A stretch of 64,000 bases of DNA from QHXW01 sp963847515 (GTDB lineage Bacteria; Acidobacteriota; Terriglobia; Bryobacterales; Bryobacteraceae), in contig CAWKAA010000002.1 in assembly GCA_963847515.1 (NCBI GenBank), positions 744,001 through 808,000 on the forward strand. The letters run 5' to 3'. The notes beneath the pieces are model-generated. The model saw only the letters and a list, made by a program, of their open reading frames with translations, did not search any database and was not told the DNA's origin. Position numbers and translations under genes: made by a program. Positions 8,690-17,806 of this stretch are shown here, piece by piece (the first letter of the stretch is position 1; each line of letters starts with the position of its first letter).

Positions 8690-10330
8690 TCAGCCCGCGG
8701 GTTCACGTACCGTGAGCACCTGATCGGCTTTAACGTTTTCGATTCGCTGGACCGTTCCGCCCGGCCACGTGATTTCCACGAGGCGCGCCGAACGGTCCGC
8801 ACCCAGCCCGAAGTGCACGCGCTTGTCACTGGCTGATAAGTAGCTGCCGGCCGTGCTCACAAACCCGTACTGCGGTTTCCCGGATTCACTGACGAGCTTT
8901 AGCCGTGCACCAAGGCCGTCCCTGTTGCTCTTTGTTCCGATGGTGTTGATGATCAGCCAATGATTGCCGTTCCCTCCCTGGTTCATGAGGACCAGTGGTG
9001 GCCCATCGTTGCAATTGACGGCCAGATCCAGAAACCCATCGTTATTTAGGTCGCCGAAAGCTACACCGCGGGCGGCCACAGGCAACCGGAAGGGCTCTCC
9101 CGAGGAGGCTGAGACATCCACGAACCGGCCACCGGCATTGTGCATGAGTAGCGGCGCCTCCTTGTATCGGGCCGAAGGCTGCGTCAGTTCGATGTTATCC
9201 ATCACATGACCTTGCGCGATAAACAGGTCCTTCCAGCCGTCGTTATCATAGTCAAGAAAACGGGCACCCCAGCCGGAATGCATCTGCGTAATTCCGGCGA
9301 CACCGCTTGGCCCCGAGACATAGTCGAAGGATTGGCCCTGCTGGTTTCGGTATAGCGCATACCGTTGGTTAGCCAGCGCATTTACGAAGACGTCCGGCCA
9401 CCCGTCGTTGTTATAGTCCGCGAAGTCCGCCCCCATGCCGGCGAACGCTTTGCCGTCTTCGTCATAAGCCAGATTGAGCTTTAGAGCCGTCTCCGTAAAG
9501 GTTCCATCTCGATTGTTCCGGAATAGTTGTTGCGGGAATGAGTCGTTGGCCACAAAGATGTCAGGCCATCCATCCTGATCGTAGTCATTGATCGCTACGC
9601 CCAGTCCTTTTCCAGGCGAACGGCCGATGCCCGATCTCGTGGAGACATCTGTGAACGTACCGTCCCCGTTATTGTGGTAAAGGATGTGGGTAATTGGCTG
9701 AAAAAGGTCTGGGTGGCAGTAAGCCCGATAACCAGGCTTGTCCTCGCCGCAGACGAGGCTGCTGCCGAAATCCCAATCCAGATAACGGCTGACCATCAGG
9801 TCGAGCCGGCCGTCACGGTCGAAATCCACGAAGCAGGCGCCCACAGACCAGCCGCTGGCCGCAACTCCAGCATGGCTTGTAACATCCGTGAAAGTGCCAT
9901 CCCCATTGTTGTGGTAAAGGATATTCCCTCCAAAATTAGTAACATAGATGTCCGGAAAGCCGTCGTTGTCGTAGTCTCCCGTAGCGACACCCATTCCGTA
10001 GGAGTAGCCCTGGACACCGGCCCGTTCGGTCACATCCGTAAACGTATTGTCGCCATTGTTTCGGTACAGCCTGTTCCAATACTTTGGATCACTCTTATCC
10101 GGGTGTGATCCCGCCGGCATGGGATCGCGTAGAGCGGCTCCATTCACGAAGAAAAGGTCCAGCCGCCCATCGTTATCGTAGTCCAACATAGCAACGCCGC
10201 CGGACATCGATTCCAATAAGTACTTTTGGGAGGTACGGCTGGCTTGATGGCGGAAGGTAATGAGACTTCGAGACGTGGCATCCGTGAAGACCGGCAATGT
10301 TGCAGACTTCGCGCCCACGAGGCGCGCCAC
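8690..10330 (-). CDS. CRTAC1-type protein with FG-GAP repeats and ASPIC/UnbV domain
   Basis: A 546-aa extracytoplasmic protein. Repeated FG-GAP/VCBS calcium-binding blades of the form DYDNDGRLDLFFVNG, DYDNDGFPDIYVTN and DFDRDGRLDLMVSRY recur at about 60-residue steps and should fold as a beta-propeller. The C-terminal ASPIC/UnbV domain follows (HWLIINTIGTKSNRDGLGARL ... VEITWPGGTVQRIENV). Such proteins are abundant in Acidobacteriota, often beside TPR proteins; their role is unknown. The only usual start is GTG 10330. However, the open frame continues upstream through RRNLDRRSLLRAISSSF, which looks like a twin-arginine leader but lacks ATG/GTG/TTG, so the true start may be upstream. It ends 6 nt from the convergent receptor gene and lies 89 nt downstream of the TPR gene. 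Confidence 0.85.
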   Translation of the reverse strand: MARLVGAKSATLPVFTDATSRSLITFRHQASRTSQKYLLESMSGGVAMLDYDNDGRLDLFFVNGAALRDPMPAGSHPDKSDPKYWNRLYRNNGDNTFTDVTERAGVQGYSYGMGVATGDYDNDGFPDIYVTNFGGNILYHNNGDGTFTDVTSHAGVAASGWSVGACFVDFDRDGRLDLMVSRYLDWDFGSSLVCGEDKPGYRAYCHPDLFQPITHILYHNNGDGTFTDVSTRSGIGRSPGKGLGVAINDYDQDGWPDIFVANDSFPQQLFRNNRDGTFTETALKLNLAYDEDGKAFAGMGADFADYNNDGWPDVFVNALANQRYALYRNQQGQSFDYVSGPSGVAGITQMHSGWGARFLDYDNDGWKDLFIAQGHVMDNIELTQPSARYKEAPLLMHNAGGRFVDVSASSGEPFRLPVAARGVAFGDLNNDGFLDLAVNCNDGPPLVLMNQGGNGNHWLIINTIGTKSNRDGLGARLKLVSESGKPQYGFVSTAGSYLSASDKRVHFGLGADRSARLVEITWPGGTVQRIENVKADQVLTVREPAG

Positions 10331-10419
10331 GAATGAGCTGGAGATGGCGCGCAGAAGGGAACGCCGATCCAGATTGCGTCTCAGAGCAAGATTATAACGA
10401 ATGATGAGAGCAGATTCTC

Positions 10420-13029
10420 TCAGTGAGACGGCGGTTCGATGTTCCCGCCGCTGGCTTTTTGATGGGTCGAACTCTTAGCGGCGCGCACGCCGGCTGCTAT
10501 GGCAATCGCCTTTTGGACATCCTGATCGCCCGGCTTCAATGCCAGCGCCAGCCGCAATTCCTTCTCGCCGGTCTCGACGTCGCCCGACTGGCAGCTGAGC
10601 AGGCCGAAGTTCTTGAGCAGGTCTGGCTTGAAAGCGCACTCTCCGCAGAGCCGAATGGCTTCCCGCATTTGCTCTAGCGCCTGCGGCCAATCCAGCCGCT
10701 TCGCGGATGCTAGGGCGAAGTTATTCAGGGTTTCCACTTCGGATGTCAATTGCTGTTTCTCCTTTACCGCGACGAAGCGCGCCTCATATTGTTTGGCTTG
10801 AGCGGGGTCGGTCTGGTGCAGTGCCCGGATCAAATTGAACAAGGCCTGCGTCTGATCCGGGTCGATCGCCAGGGACTTCTTCCAGGCCTCGACCGCCTCC
10901 TTGCTGTTGCCGGTGTCCTGCAGCGTGCGGCCCAGCAGGTAGAATGCGTCCGCATTGCGCGGATCAAGTTTGATCACGGTCCGCAGCAGCGCCACAGCCC
11001 CTTCTGAATGGCCAAGGTTCTTTTCGACCATTGCCAGCATGTAGTGCGCTAGAGGGTGCTCCGGAGCCTCCCGGCAAGCAATTTCCAGCTCCACTCGGGA
11101 CTCCTCGTAGTGGCGCTGGTCCATGAGCACACGGCCTTTGTTGTAGTGCACCACGCCCGCGTTTGGCGCCAGGCGGCCGGCTTCGGTAAACTCCACGAAA
11201 GCACCATCCTTATCGTAGTTGTCCGCGAGCGCAATCCCCAGATTGAGGTGCGCTTCCGCCGATGTGGGGGCCAGCACGACCACCTCTCTAAAAGACGCGA
11301 TCGCCGCCGGACCATCGCCCCGGCGCCCTTGCACCATACCCAGCGCCGTAAGGATCTGAATGTCGTGCGGGGCGAAGGACGCTGCCTTTTCCAGCGTGCC
11401 GCGAGCTTCGGCGAGGCGGTTCTGCTGGGCCAGAACCACTCCCAGGTTGAGATAGCCCTGACGGTATTTAGGATCGTTCTCGACGGCTTGCCGGAAGAGC
11501 GATTCGGCTTCCTTGATCTTCCCTTGGCGGTCGTAGATTACGCCCAGATTGCCCTGCGCCTCGGCAAACTGCGGATCGATAGCCAGAGCCGTCTGAAGGT
11601 GCCGCTCGGCATCGGCAAAACGGTCCTCGTCAAGGTCCAGCACGGCCAATTGATTGTGAACGGGAGCCATCTTCGAGTCGACGGTGACTGCCCGGTCGAG
11701 AGCATCGCGTTCGCCCTTGCGATCGCCTAATTTCTCCAGGGAGAGCGCCAGGTTGTACCAGGTGTGCGCGTCGGAAGGCTCCGTCTGAAGCATTTTGCGG
11801 TACGTTTCCGCGGCTTCGCGCGCGTCGCCCGATTCGAGCAGCGAGTTGGCCTTGATCCCCTCCAGTTCCACCACCTTGTTCGAAACATCATGTTGCTTCT
11901 GCTTCTGGAACTGCTCCTGAACGGCGCGGGCGCGCTCGTCCTGATGCAAAGCACGAAGCACGCCAGTTAACTGAAAGCGGGCTTCGGAGGAATCCGGCTT
12001 GAGTTGCAGCGCCTTCTCCAAATGCGGGAGCGCCTCCTGCGGTTTTCCCCTCTTCGCGAGAACGAAACCGAGGTTGTACTGTACCTCGCTATCGTCGGGC
12101 TTCATGCTCGCCGCACGCTTGAGCTCAGGCTCGGCTTTCTCCAGATCACCCAGCCCCCGATATATCGCTCCCAGAAGGTAGTGCCCTTCGTAATTCTCCG
12201 CATGGCGTTTGGCGTATTCCTGAGCCGGCTCCAGAGCATCGGTGTACAGGCCGATAGTCGTTAGAGCTTTAACGAGAGAAAGCCGCGAGGTATCGTCCTT
12301 GGGATCGAGGCGCAGCGCCTCCTGATACTCGTCCGCCGCTTCACGAAACTGGCTTTGATGCGCGTAAATGGTGGCCAGATTGAAATGCGCCAGTGCCGCA
12401 GTGGGCTGGGCCTTGATCAATTCCTTCAAGATCTCGATGGCCTGCTTGGGATCTCCATTCTGGGAGTGGGCCACAGCCATAGCGATCCCCAAACCGGCGT
12501 CGCCGGGCTGGATAGCGAGCGCCCGATTCCAATAGGAGATGGCCGCCACGTAGCGGTGTTGAGATGAGAGGGTCTGGGCCAGGTGATCGAGCGCATAAAC
12601 ATTCCTGGCATCAAGCTTCAACACCTCGCGGAACTCGCCTTCGGCTTCCGGAAGCTTTCCCGCATCCAGCAAGATCGTTCCGAGAGCGTTGTGGGCCGGC
12701 AAGAGATCCGGCTTGGCGCGAACTGCAAGGCTCAAATGTTCGGCTGCCTGGGAGGACTTGTGCTGTTGCAGCAAAGCGAGCGCCAGGTTGTACTGTGCTT
12801 CCCAGGAATGCGAGTCCATCCGCACGGCCGACGCAAAAGCTTCCACGGCGCATGAAACCTGATGGCGCTCGCCGAACCATGCTCCCAGGGCATCGTAAGC
12901 TGCGGCCGACGGTTTGGTTTGTAGGACTCTCTCAAGCTCGGAGGGTCCTTTGCACGCAGCTGGGATTTGAGCTGCTGCCAGGGAATCGAGAGACAAGAGG
13001 AGGATAACACCAACAATACCGGTACTCAT
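10420..13029 (-). CDS. Large exported TPR-repeat protein
   Basis: An ~869-aa protein made almost entirely of tetratricopeptide repeats (for example WEAQYNLALALLQQHKSSQAAEHL, AEAQGNLGVIYDRQGKIKEAESLFRQ), about 20 units, forming a protein-binding superhelix. A signal peptide (MSTGIVGVILLLSLDSLAAAQ) follows the ATG at 13029, which is why I prefer this start to the GTG/ATG-like start 27 codons upstream. A conserved pattern of Acidobacteriota places such proteins next to ASPIC/UnbV proteins and TPR-multihaem cytochromes, as here: it is in the same direction as the CRTAC gene and divergent from the cytochromes, 102 nt away. Substrate and partner are unknown. Confidence 0.85.
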   Translation of the reverse strand: MSTGIVGVILLLSLDSLAAAQIPAACKGPSELERVLQTKPSAAAYDALGAWFGERHQVSCAVEAFASAVRMDSHSWEAQYNLALALLQQHKSSQAAEHLSLAVRAKPDLLPAHNALGTILLDAGKLPEAEGEFREVLKLDARNVYALDHLAQTLSSQHRYVAAISYWNRALAIQPGDAGLGIAMAVAHSQNGDPKQAIEILKELIKAQPTAALAHFNLATIYAHQSQFREAADEYQEALRLDPKDDTSRLSLVKALTTIGLYTDALEPAQEYAKRHAENYEGHYLLGAIYRGLGDLEKAEPELKRAASMKPDDSEVQYNLGFVLAKRGKPQEALPHLEKALQLKPDSSEARFQLTGVLRALHQDERARAVQEQFQKQKQHDVSNKVVELEGIKANSLLESGDAREAAETYRKMLQTEPSDAHTWYNLALSLEKLGDRKGERDALDRAVTVDSKMAPVHNQLAVLDLDEDRFADAERHLQTALAIDPQFAEAQGNLGVIYDRQGKIKEAESLFRQAVENDPKYRQGYLNLGVVLAQQNRLAEARGTLEKAASFAPHDIQILTALGMVQGRRGDGPAAIASFREVVVLAPTSAEAHLNLGIALADNYDKDGAFVEFTEAGRLAPNAGVVHYNKGRVLMDQRHYEESRVELEIACREAPEHPLAHYMLAMVEKNLGHSEGAVALLRTVIKLDPRNADAFYLLGRTLQDTGNSKEAVEAWKKSLAIDPDQTQALFNLIRALHQTDPAQAKQYEARFVAVKEKQQLTSEVETLNNFALASAKRLDWPQALEQMREAIRLCGECAFKPDLLKNFGLLSCQSGDVETGEKELRLALALKPGDQDVQKAIAIAAGVRAAKSSTHQKASGGNIEPPSH

Positions 13030-13131
13030 TGCGGACCCGAATACGACAATTATACGCTTGGTCCGCACCCGAGGCTTGCACGTGTGCGAGTGAGTTAAAA
13101 TGCTTACCACGTTGGTGGTTGCCGGAGGCGA

Positions 13132-15174
13132 ATGCGACGCAGCACTTCCGTCTGTTCTGTCTTTTTCGGGTTAATGTCAGGTGCATTCGCTCAGGACATC
13201 GATACGGCGATCCTTTCGCCCTCTGCAAATCAGTTTACGATTCTCGATCAGATTGAACGACCGAAGGAGCGCCAAGCGTTCACGGCTATCTACAAGAAGC
13301 GGGACGCACGTCTGAGATTGGAGGCTGCGCGATCGTTCCTGTCCGCTTATCCGGATTCCTGGCTGCTGGCAGAAGTCTACGACATCGCGGCCAAGGCCTG
13401 CATCGATGTTGGCGATTTTCGTGAGGCCCTGGTATACGCAAAAGAGTCGGTGCGGCTGCTTCCAGAGAATCCCCTCTTGCTGGTTCCTGCGGCGAACGTT
13501 CAGATACAGATGGGATTGTTTCGCGAGGGTGAAAGGAACGCCCGAGACGCGCTCGAGTACCTGGAACGATTTGCCCGACCATCGTCGATTCGTGAAACGG
13601 ACTGGCCGGCGCTCAAAAGACAACTGCAAGCATCGAGTCTGTACGCGCTGGCGAGGGTCGAGCTAACAGGTAGTCCAACCAGAGTCCATGCCGCGGTCGC
13701 AGACCTTGCCCACGCTGCGGAACTCAATCCGAACGACGCGGAGATCGAATATCTGCTCGGACTGGCGCAGGCTTCGCTGGATGACCGGGATGGCGCGGCG
13801 CGGGCCTTCGCCGCTGCTGCGCGGCTCCCCGGGCCGGTGCAAGCGCGAGCGCTGAACCAGTTGCGGGAGTTGCACCGCAGCGCTGCGGATTATCCAGCGG
13901 CACCCTCGCCTGCTGCTCTCGACCCTCCAGCGACTTCGCCGGGCCGTTATGCCGGGTCCGAAGTCTGCCGGACCTGTCACGCAAGCCAATACGGAGCCTG
14001 GCAGCAAACCGGCATGGCACGGATGTTCCGGCCCTACCGGCCGGAGAACGTATTCGGAGACTTCACGAAGCACACCGGGTTCGAGGAGGCTGCAGGTGAG
14101 TGGCCGGCGCGAACCTCCATGGAAGGCGGTAGTTACTATCTCGCTGCACGCGGTTCAGACGGCAAATGGGAGCGCTATCCTATCGACTTCACCATAGGAT
14201 CAAAGTGGCAACAGGCTTACGCCACGCGATTGCCCAATGGTGAAATCCACGTTTTTCCGATCCAATACAACAAGGTCGAACGATCCTGGGTGAATTATTG
14301 GAAGATCATCGACCCGCCTGGCTCCGCACGCGCCGATGTTGGCGTCTTCCATACGATGGGCATCCGGACTAACTATCAAGCCAACTGCGCTCCATGCCAC
14401 ACGAGCCAGCTACGAACCGCCAAACCGGGGTCCACCGCACCACGGGATATGGTTTTCAGCGAGGGTGGCGTGAACTGCGAGATGTGTCACGGACCTTCCG
14501 CCGACCACGTGGAAGCCATGCAAGCAGGCAAAGTGTACGGCAACAGTCCGGGGGATCCGCCCGTGGTTTTCGCGAAGCTTGACAACCGTGAATACCTGGC
14601 CATCTGCGGCCAGTGCCATATGCAATCGGCCGTGCGGGAGGAGGGCCCTCAAGGGGAGTGGAACTATTCCGGAACGAGCAGGGTGTTTCGCGCGCGTTAC
14701 ACCAGTCGGCCCTTGACGGACTTCTCAAGGCGGGCCTTTTACAAAGACGGCAGACTCCGCGAAACGACATTCATCGGTGAAGCGTTCATGCGTTCGACGT
14801 GCTATAGGCGAGGCCAGGCACAGTGCGGCCATTGCCACAATCCCCATCCTGCGGATGCTGCGACGAATCCGACGTCCTTGAAGTACCGGGACCGCCCCGA
14901 CCAGATGTGCCTTCAATGCCACACCGGGTACGCTTCTCGCATCGAGGCCCACACGCATCATCCCGTATCATCGGATGGGAGCCGCTGTGTGAACTGTCAT
15001 ATGCCGCGAATCATGAACAGCTTGTTGTTCCAAGCCAGGACACACCAGATCGATGACATTCCGCGGGCGGATACCATGCTGCGCTTCGGACAGAAGGAAA
15101 GTCCGAATGCATGCCTGTTATGTCACCAGGATAAGGACGCGCAATGGATCTCCGCACGCTTGCAGGCCTGGTAG
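13132..15174 (+). CDS. Octahaem c-type cytochrome with N-terminal TPR region
   Basis: A 680-aa exported protein. The signal peptide ends AFA-QD (about residue 21). A TPR-like helical half runs to about residue 260. A cytochrome half then has eight CXXCH motifs in order: CRTCH, CAPCH, CEMCH, CGQCH, CGHCH, CLQCH, CVNCH and CLLCH. The YAGSEVCRTCHASQYGAWQQTGMA start of the haem domain and the CVNCHMPRI segment are typical of the cytochrome c554-like family. A likely role is periplasmic electron transfer or redox chemistry; the partner is unknown. GGAGG lies 5 nt before the ATG. The 3' end overlaps the next cytochrome gene by 31 nt, so the two are co-translated. Both are divergent from the TPR gene, so one intergenic region probably drives both directions. 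Confidence 0.88.
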   Translation: MRRSTSVCSVFFGLMSGAFAQDIDTAILSPSANQFTILDQIERPKERQAFTAIYKKRDARLRLEAARSFLSAYPDSWLLAEVYDIAAKACIDVGDFREALVYAKESVRLLPENPLLLVPAANVQIQMGLFREGERNARDALEYLERFARPSSIRETDWPALKRQLQASSLYALARVELTGSPTRVHAAVADLAHAAELNPNDAEIEYLLGLAQASLDDRDGAARAFAAAARLPGPVQARALNQLRELHRSAADYPAAPSPAALDPPATSPGRYAGSEVCRTCHASQYGAWQQTGMARMFRPYRPENVFGDFTKHTGFEEAAGEWPARTSMEGGSYYLAARGSDGKWERYPIDFTIGSKWQQAYATRLPNGEIHVFPIQYNKVERSWVNYWKIIDPPGSARADVGVFHTMGIRTNYQANCAPCHTSQLRTAKPGSTAPRDMVFSEGGVNCEMCHGPSADHVEAMQAGKVYGNSPGDPPVVFAKLDNREYLAICGQCHMQSAVREEGPQGEWNYSGTSRVFRARYTSRPLTDFSRRAFYKDGRLRETTFIGEAFMRSTCYRRGQAQCGHCHNPHPADAATNPTSLKYRDRPDQMCLQCHTGYASRIEAHTHHPVSSDGSRCVNCHMPRIMNSLLFQARTHQIDDIPRADTMLRFGQKESPNACLLCHQDKDAQWISARLQAW

Positions 15175-16814
15175 CTGCGATTGCGCCGCTGGTGGCCGGC
15201 GCGTCGGACGACGGCTGGTCCGGTTCCAAAGTGTGCGCGGGCTGCCATCGCGTGATCTATGAACGATACAGCGGGGTAGCGATGGCGCATTCGATGAGCC
15301 CGGCCAATCAGTCCGCTCCTTTGACCGGCGCGGCCGTCACGGTATTCAGCGCCAAATTCAACCGCTCGTTTCAGGTCTATCGCGACGGGGCGGACGTTTA
15401 TCAGAGTGAGTCCGCGACGGATGCCGCCGGAAAGACGGTGTTCCGAGCCGTGTACAAACTCGAGTTCGCAGTCGGGTCCGGAGTGAATGGATATAGCTAT
15501 GCCGTACGCCGGGGAAATTATCTGTTCGAGGCGCCGCTCTCGTATTATGTGCGGCTGCGGAAATGGGACCTTTCGCCGGGATACGCATTTGCGGACTACG
15601 GGTTCAATCGGCCGATGGTGGCAGGCTGCGTGGTCTGTCACAGCGGGCGGCCGCGGCTGGCTCGCGACCGGAACGGCGTGTATCTCGATCCGCCGTTTCA
15701 GGAGTTGGCGATCGGCTGCGAGAACTGCCATGGTCCGGGCGGCGCGCACGTAGCGAGTGGTGGAGCACGCCGATCAATCGTGAATCCCTCGCGGCTCTCT
15801 CCGCGCCTGGCGGAGCAGATTTGCATGAACTGCCACCAGGGCGGGGATGCCAGGGTGCTGCAGCCCGGCAAGGACTATGCGGACTTTCGCCCCGGTACAT
15901 GGCTTAGCGATACGTTGGCCATCCTCAAGGTCGTTCCGCAGCGCAGCGACGAGGACCTGCTGGAGCACCATTCCGCCATGCAGGCCAGTAAATGTTTTAG
16001 CGGGAGCGGTGGGAAACTGAGCTGCTTCACGTGCCATGACCCGCATTCGCAGCCGCCACCCGCGGAGGCGGCGGCCTGGTACCGGGCGAAGTGCCTGACC
16101 TGCCATTCCGAGACGAGTTGCAAGGCACCCCGTCAAGCGCGCGCGGAGCAAGGGAACGATTGCACCGCCTGCCACATGCCGAAGCGCGACGTAACGGTGA
16201 TCTCGCACTCCGCCCTGACCAACCACCGCGTTATTGCGAACGCGGCGTCCGCGGGTGAACCGTTGCCGGCGCCTGCGTTAGCGCCAGAAGGTGGCTTGAT
16301 TTACGTGAACCGGCCAACCGCTGGGGGAAAGCTCCCCCGCATAACGCTGTGGCGGGCCTACGGCGAGCTGCTGCAGAAAATGCCCGCCTTTCAAACGAAT
16401 TACCTTGCACTGCTCGACGAGCTAGCCAAAGATCAACCGGACAACGGCCTGGTGCAGGCGGCATTGGGGACTAGAGATCTGCGAGGGACGCTGGCGGATT
16501 CCAACGCCGCTGCCATCACGCATCTGACCAAGGCCTTGGATCTCAAATTCAGCACTAGCACCGTTTATGCCGACCTAGCGGAGGCACTTTCACGTGACGG
16601 CCGTACCCCGGAAGCCGTGGATGTGTTGAACCGCGGGATTTCGGCAGAGCCTTACGCGCCGGAACTCTACAAATCGCTTGCCCTTCGATACATCTCATTA
16701 AAGAATTACACGCAAGCGAAGCAAACCATGCAGCGGTACGTGGAGTTGTTCCCGGAAGACGATTTCATGCGCGGGCTTCTGGCCCAAGTCGAATCGCCGG
16801 GCGGTGCCCGCTGA
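15144..16814 (+). CDS. Heptahaem c-type cytochrome with C-terminal TPR region
   Basis: A 556-aa exported protein whose ATG lies inside the end of the preceding cytochrome gene. The signal peptide is MDLRTLAGLVAAIAPLVAGA. Seven CXXCH motifs follow (CAGCH, CVVCH, CENCH, CMNCH, CFTCH, CLTCH, CTACH), beginning with WSGSKVCAGCHRVIYERY. A C-terminal TPR stretch (about 430-550: LTKALDLKFSTSTVYADLAEAL, VDVLNRGISAEPYAPELYKSLAL) completes it. The domain order is the mirror of its neighbour (haem then TPR, against TPR then haem), suggesting that the two pair into one complex. Histidines such as MAHSM and HMPKRDVTVISHSALTNH may supply distal ligands. Function is inferred only as electron transfer. Confidence 0.87.
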   Translation: MDLRTLAGLVAAIAPLVAGASDDGWSGSKVCAGCHRVIYERYSGVAMAHSMSPANQSAPLTGAAVTVFSAKFNRSFQVYRDGADVYQSESATDAAGKTVFRAVYKLEFAVGSGVNGYSYAVRRGNYLFEAPLSYYVRLRKWDLSPGYAFADYGFNRPMVAGCVVCHSGRPRLARDRNGVYLDPPFQELAIGCENCHGPGGAHVASGGARRSIVNPSRLSPRLAEQICMNCHQGGDARVLQPGKDYADFRPGTWLSDTLAILKVVPQRSDEDLLEHHSAMQASKCFSGSGGKLSCFTCHDPHSQPPPAEAAAWYRAKCLTCHSETSCKAPRQARAEQGNDCTACHMPKRDVTVISHSALTNHRVIANAASAGEPLPAPALAPEGGLIYVNRPTAGGKLPRITLWRAYGELLQKMPAFQTNYLALLDELAKDQPDNGLVQAALGTRDLRGTLADSNAAAITHLTKALDLKFSTSTVYADLAEALSRDGRTPEAVDVLNRGISAEPYAPELYKSLALRYISLKNYTQAKQTMQRYVELFPEDDFMRGLLAQVESPGGAR

Positions 16815-16817
16815 CTT

Positions 16818-16971
16818 CTACCCTGCCGGCTCGCGCGCCGGCGTGATTTTCAGCGCCCACGCATATTCACCCGAACCACGGGCGGCGGGAATGACCAGAT
16901 TGCCGTCTTTTTGCGACCACTGTACTGCGGCGGGTGCTCCCAAGACTGAGACTATCGTGCCGTTCTTTGCG
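16818..16971 (-). pseudogene. Alpha-L-fucosidase (GH29) C-terminal fragment
   Basis: The minus-strand frame encodes KNGTIVSVLGAPAAVQWSQKDGNLVIPAARGSGEYAWALKIT before a stop at 16818, matching the C-terminal beta-sandwich end of GH29 fucosidases (V.LLG...W...L.I..P.....YA.ALKI). The similarity stops exactly where the direct repeat begins at 16972. The rest of the gene has been replaced by the DUF2127-tail/tRNA segment. It is not functional. Confidence 0.6.
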
Positions 16972-17089
16972 TGATCTACAGAATTCGCGAGCGAAGGCGA
17001 GACCCGCGGAAGACCCGGTAAGCGCCTGCTCATCAATTGCTTTGGGAATGTTTGGCTGGGAGGCAGGGACTCGAACCCCGATACGCAGA
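16972..17089 (+). repeat. Direct repeat copy 2 (DUF2127 tail + tRNA-Gln 3' end)
   Basis: Second copy of the 3752-3863 repeat. It starts with the same TGATCTACAGAATTCGCGAG, carries the last codons of a DUF2127 frame (without the gene), and ends in the tRNA remnant. Copy 2 has 6 extra nucleotides between the DUF2127 stop codon and the tRNA. The two copies bracket 13.1 kb. Confidence 0.8.
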
Positions 17090-17099
17090 TCCAGAGTCC
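17053..17099 (-). pseudogene. tRNA-Gln(CTG) 3' fragment (copy 2)
   Basis: Read on the minus strand: GGACTCTGGATCTGCGTATC, then GGGGTTCGAGTCCCTG and CCTCCCAGCCA. The loop CTCTGGA places CTG in the anticodon position, the 3' anticodon stem is TCTGC, and the T-arm, acceptor strand and CCA are intact. The 5' anticodon stem does not pair and the D-arm is absent, so this is a 3' tRNA remnant as left by site-specific integration, not a working gene. Confidence 0.7.
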
Positions 17100-17806
17100 T
17101 TCAACTGGGATTCCAGCGCAGGAAGACCAACAACTTAGCTCGGCAAAACAACAACAACTCCGGCAAGATCCGCAACACGCCCGCAATAAAGATTGTGAAG
17201 GTGTCCACCGCCATGAAGACCCAGTGAATTAGCCGCTCCAATGCCAACAAGATCGTTCGCCATTGTGTCAGGGCTATGCCGCTGCCTTTTTCAGATCCGA
17301 GCGTCTAGTCCCACGTCCCAGTGGAAGCACTCTGAACGGCACACAATCAGCACATTTTGGCTCTTTGGGCACGAACTGAGCACGGATTCCGGCGTCTCGC
17401 CGCGGAGCACTGGAAACACAAGCCAGCCATCGGTTCTTGGTGGAATGCGGATTAGCACCCAGTCTCCCCGATTCGCCTCACGTCTATCACAAAACTATCA
17501 CAGTGGTTCTCGTACGCCTCTCGTGCTGCCGTTCGCCGGCTGAGCACGTCGGAACTTCCACCAATTGCGGCAGGCGTGATCCCAAAGCCAGGGCCGGGCA
17601 TCCGATTGAAAAAGCTTGCCGAGCGGCAGGTTCGGCATGGATGGGTCAAGGCGAACATTAGAGCGTTTGCTCCGGAGGCAAAAACCGGCGGAAAACAAAC
17701 ACTTCACAAAGAAACACAATGAGTACCCAGTGTAGCTAAACGTTCCCAGTTATCAAAGGGTTCGCGGGCTTTTGGGAGGGCCCGCTAGCAACGACGAGCA
17801 AGCCTT
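17100..17806. other. Intergenic, decayed DNA
   Basis: No convincing gene is visible on either strand. A plus-strand open stretch near 17560-17720 (PKPGPGIRLKKLAERQVRHGW) has a natural-looking composition but no start, ribosome site or recognised family. I read it as an eroded insertion region following the repeat. Confidence 0.4.

Noticed and set aside
17053..17099. Functional tRNA-Gln gene
   Set aside because: Only the 3' half from the anticodon loop to CCA is present; the 5' half is replaced by unrelated sequence.
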